Below, one piece after another: positions 56,101 to 64,000 of a DNA stretch of 64,000 bases. A model generated the notes under the pieces. That model was not told the DNA's origin. It made no database searches and worked only from the letters and a program-made list of their open reading frames with translations. The stretch's first letter is position 1. Each line of letters opens with the position of its first letter. A program made the translations under genes and the position numbers. Source of the DNA: Rhynchonema sp. JSB1_4 (taxonomy: Eukaryota > Nematoda > Chromadorea > Monhysterida > Xyalidae); NCBI GenBank assembly GCA_030248065.1, contig JASAMV010005116.1, positions 1 through 64,000 on the forward strand, written 5' to 3'.

Positions 56101-58756
56101 ACCAGAGAAACCACAACCTTTACGCTGGTTGAAATGAGTGGCAACCCTAACCTCGAATGTACCCTGAATTCAAAGATGTTGCGTGACCAATTCAATATCG
56201 GTACCATGCCAAAAATGACTCTTTCAGACGACCTACACCCGACAGCCAGCGACGAGTGAGTCACTTGTGTCACCCAACAACGACAACAACAATCCGCTGG
56301 CCAATTTCTACGGTCGACGCATCGGTTTCGGTCAGGCAGCGTCCGTTGTGAGGGAGATCTATGAGCGAAACGCTGCCACGGCCACTACTGTGGATGTTAG
56401 GACACCGACAAGGGGCAGCACACAACCAGTGAGCACAAGGAGCACCACCAAGTTGACAACTAAGGTGCAGGAAAGTTTTCGTGTCACAGCTCTGATCTGA
56501 TGATATGTAACTACTGGGTGCAAATTGTCAACACTCTTTATGGGAGGGAACATCACTTGAACCCCTGGTTTGCGGTCACGCTGAAAAGAGAACCTTTGGA
56601 ACCACACTATTGGTTACACGTCACAAGGATTTTTCTGAAATGTGATAGAGGATAAAACACCAAACGGACACGCGCAAACCTATTGTCGGGCTGTTTTTGC
56701 GATCTCGGCCATACACTTGCTCAGAACGCGATGAATTTGATCTTATGCGCATCCTCACAAGATCTTTCATGTTGCTCACATGAAAAAACTATGTGATCCC
56801 TGATGCAAGTTGCAAAGTTCCCTCGTGACGGCAACATATTTACCAATGTTTGCAGCCAAGCACGACAAGTACGAAGACCACATCGACCACAACAACGCAG
56901 TCCCGTACGACCACGACCACTGAGCCGACCACCACCACCACCCAACCAACAACTACAACCACACAAGAGGCCACACAAACGACCACACCAGGCACCACCG
57001 ACGTGCAAACACGACCACCCACTAAAGCACCAACGTCGACCACAACGCGACGTCGGACCACCAGCACAACGTCATTGCAACCGAGCAGCACCAGCAGGTT
57101 AGGACTATAAATTTGAGCGTTGCCTCTCAGATTATTCGTCAATGTCAATCTGTTGGTCACGTGACTTTTTGATTTTTGAGTTTTTTCGAGGGAGATTGGA
57201 AAAGTCGGTTTGAGTAAGACCACTTTGCGCAAGAAGAAGAACATAGCGAAAGGAGTGAAACTCTTATATTGTTCCAATGGCTTTGGCTTAAAGTGCTTTT
57301 CGTGTCAGGCGTTGGGCTCAAGCTATTGGTTTTTTAGGTTCTGCTCTTCTGGACTTGGCTTTTTTCTTGCTCAAAATGGTCTTGCTCAAACCGACTGTGC
57401 TCAACTGCCCGTGCGCCTTTTCGAGATCTAATCACTCTAATTGTGACCAGCGATATTGTTCTCATGCAATTCCGAAACAATTTTTGGATAAAATTGCTGT
57501 CATCCATCAGTAGATCTTAGAAATACACAAGCATCAAAGAAAAAAAACCAACAAAAAAACCAAGTTTGTTGACGTAATTTTTACAAATCACCGGGCACTG
57601 CACACCAACCATGTTATTGAAACATCACCCAGACAACCACTCGGCCAGCCACAGTTGCGCGACAACCGCGAAACGATCAGTCAACGTCTGTACGTGATGA
57701 TTCAGAAAATGCGTGGGGATGACCCAGAGCCAGCACACGCCGCACGACGTATACCGAACCCGCGCTCGCGACAGGTTTACTACCCCGGTACGTGTGGTGT
57801 TGGCACCTTGCCAATTACAACTGGCTAGCTGCTGTTTCAATATTATTTAAATCAAGTGTATATCTACAGTGCCCTCTCTTCATAGTGCACACTGTAGGTA
57901 TAACTCTCTGTACAGTTTATAGTGCTCTCTCGATTATGAAATGCTTTTTTTAAACTAATTATATATTGATCCCCAATCCGCCGTTTGGTGCACGGGCGCG
58001 TGTGGCAATCCAAAATTTCCTTGCATTTTGCGCGTTTTCTTCGGCTCAATTTGACCGCCACTGCCACATTGCACGATTTTCGCTCTGGCCCTCCTAAAAT
58101 ATTTTTAGTCTGTCCCACCTTAAAACTATAAATCGAGTGGTTAAGAAAAGTAGTCGGTTCCCGACCATATCACTATAAACGAGGGTAGACTGTTAGCAAA
58201 CGTTCATTACAACGGTCGTCATGCCATACCTACTGCAGGTCACGGTTGGTACAGTCTAGATGACCTAAAACCAGCGCCACAGGAGCCGCCCAAACAAGAG
58301 GGTCCGAGGTTCGATCCGCGCACAGTGTACAGGTCAGGGTGCGTGCATGGTTTGGGGGGCTCAATTGATTTTTGGGCATTTCATCAAAACGAGTGAGCAA
58401 ACTTCAGCCACGGAGATTTTTTTTGGCCAGTGTTAAACTTGGTATGCTAGGTAATTATCTTAAACTTGGTATGCTAGGTAATTATCATGGTTACCAATGT
58501 TATGGTCACGCGAAATTCTGTGTACAAAAATGTCTGAAGATTTGGGAATGAATTGCGACCAACGTTAGTTGTTAGCAAGCTTTCTACGATCAAGTTTCAC
58601 GCTGGTCAATTATCAAATTAATGCCAGGTTCTATCACCAACTTTATGCCGCATTTTGTTTTCTGCGGATTCAACGTTTTAGTGTCAGAATGTTACAAACA
58701 CCTTTAGGTCCGACTATTCTCGGTGGATGACCCGCTATGGCACGAGATGGTACTAA
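53172..58756 (+). CDS. Secreted lustrin cysteine-rich, Thr-rich extracellular protein
   Basis: Eleven exons close in frame (1,752 bases, 583 residues): 53172-53286, 53588-53776, 54245-54493, 54772-54793, 55001-55246, 55603-55756, 56228-56464, 56856-57097, 57633-57787, 58239-58332 and 58708-58756. A signal peptide (MYRAIVLAATVASCVVSG) starts it. Two lustrin-type modules follow: ACLPTSNNCPPNFACMF with NYVCC, and CPHGVLPVLADDGLPMACLP with TCPHGSACWY and NCC. Next come a linker, three mucin-like exons of Thr-Thr-Lys/Arg-Pro repeats, and a basic C-terminal segment with Arg and aromatic residues ending in RWY. Lustrin modules occur in molluscan shell protein and in many nematode secreted proteins; a matrix or cuticle role is inferred. 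Exon 4 is a 22-base microexon needed to reconcile phases, and the start of exon 5 is the least certain boundary. Confidence 0.75.
56856..57097 (+). other. Mucin-like Thr/Pro repeat exon
   Basis: This exon of the lustrin-module gene encodes almost only Thr, Pro, Ser, Gln and Arg (for example TTTTTQPTTTTTQEATQTTT). The opposite strand has a long open frame of Val-Val-Val that is a shadow. Dense Thr suggests O-glycosylation in the secreted protein. Confidence 0.8.
58433..58486 (+). repeat. 27-bp perfect tandem duplication in last intron of the lustrin-module gene
   Basis: Two identical 27-base units starting TTAAACTTGGTATGC lie head to tail, between the last two exons. Confidence 0.92.
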
Positions 58757-59594
58757 GTCCCAGATTTATGATATGATCAACTGCATATCAGGGACTAACT
58801 CCATCTCATTATTACTGTTAAAACATTCCGTGTTAATTTATGCTGCTGTTATAATATTGTTGCGCATTGTTGATTGTTTTATCCCTAATTTTTGAATGGG
58901 TTGAATGGTGGAGATATTTTGCGACTGCACTTTTACACAGGGTGTACAGATTTAGCAGATTTGTGCCGTCTATTGATATGACATTTTACTTCATAAAATC
59001 GATACCGGTCCAAGCGTTGCATTTTGAACTCGTTATACATGAAAAAGGTACCCACACAAAAGCGAACTAGACAGAAAATCACCGGCGTAACATAATAGAA
59101 GAGAAAAGAGTAAAAGAATAATACTTTCGGAAGAAAAGTGATACCACAACACGAATGTGCAAAAAACTTGAGGTTAATACTGTATGAATCGTACAATACT
59201 TGAACGAAAAAGCAAAGATGCGAAATCTGTAATACTGACAAAACCGGGGCACAATACAAGCAAAGCTCAACCGGCTTCAAATCTGCTGACCCATATAAAT
59301 GTCACGGGAGCAAACAATCAAATTCAATAAAGCCAGGGGAATATTATCAGAGAGATCGGAGTACGCGACTAAAACTATGTGTACTGAGATATTGGAGACC
59401 ATCTGGGCGCATAAATTAACAAATGAACGGCATCATTCACTTTTGATAATTTTGACGAAAGTGCAAACTAAGTGCGTAACGAAATTTCTATTGAATCAGT
59501 AGCAGCAAAAAGACCGCAACCATGCAGTTGGACATAGTCGAAACAATTTAATATCTACCGAATAAAGTTCTAATTAATTCGCTTTATGTTCTAT
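58757..59594. other. Convergent 3' intergenic region
   Basis: About 840 bp between the lustrin-module stop and the OAT stop. It is AT-rich with no supported gene. AATAAA on the plus strand occurs near 59,326 and 59,562. Confidence 0.55.
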
Positions 59595-59600
59595 TTTATT
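59595..59600 (-). terminator. Poly(A) signal overlapping the OAT stop codon
   Basis: On the minus strand the stop TGA runs straight into AATAAA (TGAATAAA), sharing one base. If used, the 3' UTR is only some 15-25 bases. Confidence 0.55.
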
Positions 59601-62386
59601 CAACTTTGCGCAGCCACCTCCATAATGGTCGAGCAAATAATATCGGCCGATTCGTTCAACTGATCTTCGGTGATCACCAGCGGTGGGCACAACCGAATTT
59701 TATCTCCATGAGTATTTTTGCACAGTACGCCTTTCTCTTTCAGGCGAAGCACCAGTTGCCAGGCGTCGATTTCTGGAAACGAATTGAAAAACATTGTTTG
59801 TTCGTTTTTTTGCAGGATTGCATCCATTTACGATGGCATCTACCTCAAATATGCGCATCGGACTCGACTCACGGCATGATACAGGTCTAGTCATTCGTGT
59901 GTGAAACATAACCTAGCTGGCAATGAATCAACCAATGTTTGCGAGCCAGAGCACCAAAAAATTAATCAAGGACTAAATTTGCAGTTGACGGGAAAGTTGT
60001 CATGACATATAAACAACTATTAAAAACATGGATAAATCTTTCAAAGTCTCACTTTGGTCAACCACAATTCCGATCATCAATCCTTTTCCTCTCACAATCG
60101 GTACCACCTCTTTGGGCAGCGCTCGCAATTTTCGCGTCAAGATTTCGCCCATACGTTGCGAGCGCTCAGCGAGTTTCTCTTCTTCCAGAACCTAAAATTG
60201 AGCGACAAGTACGTATTTCTGTGGCTGGTCCCTTGTTAAATGCAAAAGCTCTCAACGTCGATCACCAATACAGTACGTGTTGATCGGCTGCATTTTGCCT
60301 TCGGGGCCGGAAAACACTGAGGTATATTGTGCTGATGGCACTAATTTTGACCAGCGTAACGTTGTTGGCAGACAGACAGCCCATGCCCAACAACAACAAT
60401 CAAAATGGGTAGTTTCAGTACATCTCGTTTTGCAAAAGGCACGTGACCAATCAAGCTTGATAAAAGATTGCAAACCTTGAGTGCTTCGATGGCAACAGCG
60501 CAGGCGAGTGGATTGCCTCCGTAAGTCGAGCCGTGTTGTCCCGGTTTGATGGTCAAAACGACCTCATCTGATCCCAGCACTGCCGATACGGGGTACAGTC
60601 CGCCGGACAGTGCCTTGCCCAGAATCACCAGGTCTGGCTTGACCCCGCTGTGGTCAACGCACAGACGTCTGCAAATGTTGTTTGAGGGAACATTTTGTCG
60701 GCCCTTAGCAGACTTGGTGGTTTGTGTGGTCCAGTCCAGTACTCTCTGACCCGGCCGCCTTGACACTGCACTCGGCGCTTTCCCAGACGATACGGCCCGC
60801 CAAAATTGAAGGTACCTGCTGCCAAATTAGCCACAGCACAAGTCTGGTGTTTACGTTAGTTTCCCGAGGTAAACAAGACCAAGCTCAAGATTTTCCTGAC
60901 AGAACTATCTTTTGTCCAAATGTATCATACCTCCCTTTTCACAGACTACCAGGTTTGTTTTGAAAAAATATCAGAAGGCTTTCCGAAAGATATTCAGGAA
61001 CACTCTGCACATGAGTGGTGAAATCCAACTAAACCAACTTTCCCGTCCTGCCGAGTCCGGTCTGCACTTCATCCGCAATCCACAGCACGTTGTGTTTGGT
61101 GCACAGCTCACGAACTCTCGGCAGATAATCATCGTCGGGCACTACGATACCGGCCTCGCCTTGGATTGGCTCCACCATGAACGCTGCTGTGTTCGGATCG
61201 CTGATGGCTTTCTGTATTGAGAAAAAATATTGAAAAAGATACAATTTTTAAATGCTTTTGTTGTGGAAGAAACGTCCGCAACGATACGTGGCCGAGGGTG
61301 GTCAGGCGACTTTTCACTTTATAATTTCAGATTCTTCAACAAAGAACAACTTCAACTGCTCTGGAAGTCGGGCATCATGTGAGAATTATTTCAGCCATCG
61401 GTCCAGGGGTACAATCGCCAAGCCGGCCTGCCTAACCTGCCTGTGCTATAGAGCACAATGCGGCGAACCATCTCTAACTTCCAGTGCAGCTGGTCAAAAC
61501 CAAAACCTTACGTAAATACCGAGATATGTATTTTGCTCAATTAAAAGTCATACGGCTTTGACAGGGCCGATCGCAGTTGATAAGTGGCATAGCCCTTCTA
61601 ACGTAGTTTATTTGCGCAGTTGTAACTAATGTACGGTATCTGATAAGCTCTTGCATGCAAATTCTCACCTCCACGCCTTCGATGTCATTGTAAGGCACAA
61701 GTTCGAATCCGGGCAGGAACGGGCCAAATCCGCCATAACTGTCGCTGTCGGTGCTCGCAGACACGGCCGCAATTGATCGCCCCCAGAAGTTATCATTGGC
61801 CATCACGATTTTGGCCTTGTACCGTTGCACACCCTTCACGTCGTATGCCCAACGACGCGCTAGTTTCACCGCCGATTCGCACGCCTCCACACCTGGGTGA
61901 AATATTGTTCCTTTGGCTCATACGTTTTGGCTTACGGTCGGATGCGGTGTTGCAAAAATAAGTTCGATGCACGTTTTCAAATAAATGTGCATTGTTTAGC
62001 CAGTCTATGTGCATGTCCGTAGCCCGGAAGAGTAGTAAAAAGTGAAAGAAATGCATAACAACTTCAAATCAAATGCGTAGCTTGCCAACCTGTGTTCATG
62101 GGCAGCACTTTGTCATAATTGAACAACGACGTGATGAATTCGGCATATTTGCCGAGCATTGAATTGTAGAAGGCCCTGAAAAGAAACTATTTAGTCTGAA
62201 TACGGTATTGATACTCCTCAATTAACAAACTTCAGAAATCGACCAACCTGCTGGTGAGTGCACATTTTCCCGCCTGTTCGGTCAACGCCTTCACGATTCG
62301 TGGATGTGAATGGCCCTGATTGACGGCCGAATACGCCGACAAGTAGTCGTAATATCGCTTGCCTTCGACATCCCAGCAGAACACGC
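59600..62386 (-). CDS. OAT: Ornithine aminotransferase, mitochondrial (5' end missing)
   Basis: Seven exons on the minus strand, 5' to 3': 62386-62248, 62175-62090, 61892-61669, 61211-61039, 60668-60476, 60191-60053 and 59772-59600 (1,127 bases, about 375 residues). OAT is a PLP class III transaminase converting L-ornithine and 2-oxoglutarate to glutamate semialdehyde and glutamate in mitochondria. Visible blocks: [83 protein letters not shown] (with the PLP-binding Asp), [16 protein letters not shown] (with the catalytic Lys) and [19 protein letters not shown]. It ends after [14 protein letters not shown] and a final helix. All key residues are intact. The first 60-70 residues, including the targeting peptide and the GAHNY region, are not found up to 64,000, so intron 1 exceeds 1.6 kb or the exon is beyond the window. 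That intron holds several hAT-like elements. Confidence 0.95.
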
Positions 62387-62883
62387 CTGAAATTATGCTC
62401 CGAAACAGTGTAGTCTGCCGTGGCAGGCCACCAGAATGGTGCAAGATACATCCACACCCTGACCCTACCTAACTTTCGAAAAATTGTGTTTTTACCTGCA
62501 TTTTTACTGCAAGAATGGGCAGCTTTTGCCAGGGTTTTTTTTTGCAAGTAGGCACTTGCCATTGGCAAGCAAAATTTCAGCATGGCAAGTAGAATGTGAA
62601 GTTTAATGTTGATATTTGAGCTTTCTTACTGTGAATGAGAGACTTTTTAAACAATTTTCGCTCTCTGCGCGAGTTTCTATTAGCAATACAAATAGTTGTC
62701 TATCTACCTGCGTGCGAAGGACAACCGCAAGTCCACATAATGTTGTCATTGTGGAAAATTGCGGGCAGATGAGGGTACTTCTTATTTTTATGCAGTAATG
62801 GGTACAGTCCTTTGCTTCCTCGTCCTAATCCCAGATGAGACTTCGCGAATACACCAAAAGAGAATTCGGTGCGCTCCAAAACG

Positions 62884-63332
62884 CAGTGTTGGAGGTGGGG
62901 GGGTTTGGGGGGGTAGCCCCCCCCAGTACAGTAGGTATCCCCCCTCGCCTGGTACAGTAGGTATCCCCCCCGATGTTTGGCATGGTACAGTAGGTATCCC
63001 CCCCGATTTTCACCCCGGTACAGTAGGTATCCCCCCCGATTTTGCCCCAAAAGTGCCAATTTTTTACCAAAATGGCCGAAATTAGTGCAAAACCAGTGTT
63101 TTTTACCTCAAATTACCCGAAATTCGCGCGCTACGCGCGCAAATACTACGTTTTCACACGATTCCACACATAATAAACACATAAAAAATTTTCACCCCAA
63201 AACCTAACCCCCCCCCCAACCCCCCCCTAGGTACATAACCCCCCCAGGCCATCGGCTCTGGTACAGTAGGTATCCCCCCTCTCCGAGCGCGGTACAGTAG
63301 GTATCCCCCCCTCCAGAGTACCTCCAACACTG
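62884..63332. mobile_element. hAT-like MITE with 8-bp target duplication CCAAAACG
   Basis: Inverted ends read CAGTGTTGGAGGT at the left and ACCTCCAACACTG at the right. CCAAAACG directly repeats at 62,876-62,883 and 63,333-63,340. Inside, GGTACAGTAGGTATCCCCCC occurs about six times. The stretch at about 63,040-63,245 is the inverted equivalent of 40,480-40,680 in ZNF330 intron 1. It lies in the 5' part of the OAT gene and is 449 bp long. Confidence 0.92.
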
Positions 63333-63340
63333 CCAAAACG

Positions 63341-63926
63341 TAACATTGATGCCAATGCCAAACAAGGCAATTCAGCTCTTTGGCTTGGCAAGTGCATCTT
63401 GGTTTTGGCAAGTAAAATTCTGGATTACTTGCCAAATGGACATTTTGGACGAAAATTGGACAAAAATTGCTATTTGATGCGTGTTACCGCCGTTTTGGGG
63501 GTGGTGTACAAGGTCCTGGCGGGCACGGCACCCAAAAAAGTGCTGGACCAATGTTTCCACGAGAGGAGGCTGAGGATTTTTCGGTTTTCTCACGGCTCAG
63601 ATGGTCCCAGTTTTTTCGGTTTTTGTTCCGTGAAAAAGACGGTTTTTTCATCCGCCAGCCAGTGTAAGTACCCATGCCCAGCCGCCCCCTGAGAGTTGGT
63701 CGGTGCAGGAAATATACCCCCTGGCATGGTAAGTGGCAGGGGGGCTGGGGGTTACCCCACCCCCCTCTCAGTGCCTACCTCCCACAAAACACGAGGGGGG
63801 TTGGGGGCGTTGAGTACTTACCTCTCACAACTCCAAATCTTACCTCTCACAAGCAATTTTATACCTTTTTAAGGCAAAAATCGGCGTTTTTCGACCTCAT
63901 TTACTCAAAAATTGCAAACCGACCCA
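63341..63926. repeat. Further tagged repeats: GGCAAGT and TTACCTCTCACAA phrases
   Basis: At 63,345-63,440 the phrase (TT)GGCAAGT recurs several times, as it does at 62,530-62,590 on the other side of the MITE at 62,884. At about 63,660-63,860 CAGTGTAAGTACC, G/C tracts and repeated TTACCTCTCACAA appear. An AT-rich body with CGTTTTTCGACC follows. Element ends are not resolved. Confidence 0.5.
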
Positions 63927-64000
63927 CAGTGGTGTAGCTACCAAGGCGGGGCGGCAACCTACTGTACCACCAAACATGTGGGGCGGCAACCTACCTACTG
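63927..64000. mobile_element. Left end of another hAT-like element, cut by window end
   Basis: CAGTGGTGTAGCTACC resembles the end of the element at 48,565 (CAGTGGTGTCGTTG). It is followed by two copies of GGGGCGGCAACCTAC within 45 bp. The right end lies beyond 64,000. Confidence 0.55.

Noticed and set aside
56840..57277. 145-codon Val-rich minus-strand frame
   Set aside because: It is a shadow of the Thr-rich exon on the plus strand.

Overview
The window is nuclear DNA of an invertebrate, most likely a nematode. Its genes are broken into short exons with GT-AG introns. One gene carries a CX domain (a cysteine module known from nematodes) and another carries lustrin-type cysteine-rich modules of the kind expanded in nematodes. 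Two genes have an acceptor-like AG only 16-22 bases before the start codon, as expected for spliced-leader trans-splicing. The species cannot be told from the sequence.

Layout. Positions 1-26,300 hold no gene I can support: microsatellites, palindromic TACATAC/TACNGTA-rich DNA, an inverted pair of TACCTCATG arrays (3.7-5.6 kb), a Tc1/mariner-like element with TA target duplication (14,277-15,752) and a large hairpin (15.8 kb). From 26,792 to 34,646 (+) lies an eight-exon gene whose C-terminal third resembles PRAS40/AKT1S1 (Lobe), the TORC1 inhibitor phosphorylated by Akt. Its second intron is 5 kb and contains a 290-base A-rich tract. A ZNF330/NOA36 gene runs on the minus strand (41,545-38,035). 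A 5'-truncated non-LTR retrotransposon lies just upstream of it (about 41,835-42,996), followed by a field of palindromic GTTGTTGACAT repeats (43.0-44.2 kb). Three genes then follow on the plus strand: TRAPPC12 (45,066-48,542), a CX-domain membrane protein (49,427-51,111) and a secreted Thr-rich lustrin-module protein (53,172-58,756). Ornithine aminotransferase lies on the minus strand (62,386-59,600) and its 5' exon(s) are beyond the window.

The gene functions are unrelated (growth signalling, nucleolar zinc protein, vesicle tethering, cell surface, extracellular matrix, ornithine/proline metabolism) and I see no operon. I rebuilt exons so that reading frames close: the summed coding lengths of the five complete models are multiples of three, giving about 410, 292, 491, 196 and 583 residues.

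The most unusual part is a set of small hAT-like non-autonomous elements between 38 and 64 kb. Three have clear inverted ends and perfect 8-bp target duplications (40,930-41,331; 48,565-48,972; 62,884-63,332). Each carries its own short G/C-rich phrase repeated several times, and two share an internal core in opposite orientation despite different ends. A second unexplained signal is the decamer TGATGTTTCA, seen twelve times on either strand where far less than one copy is expected.
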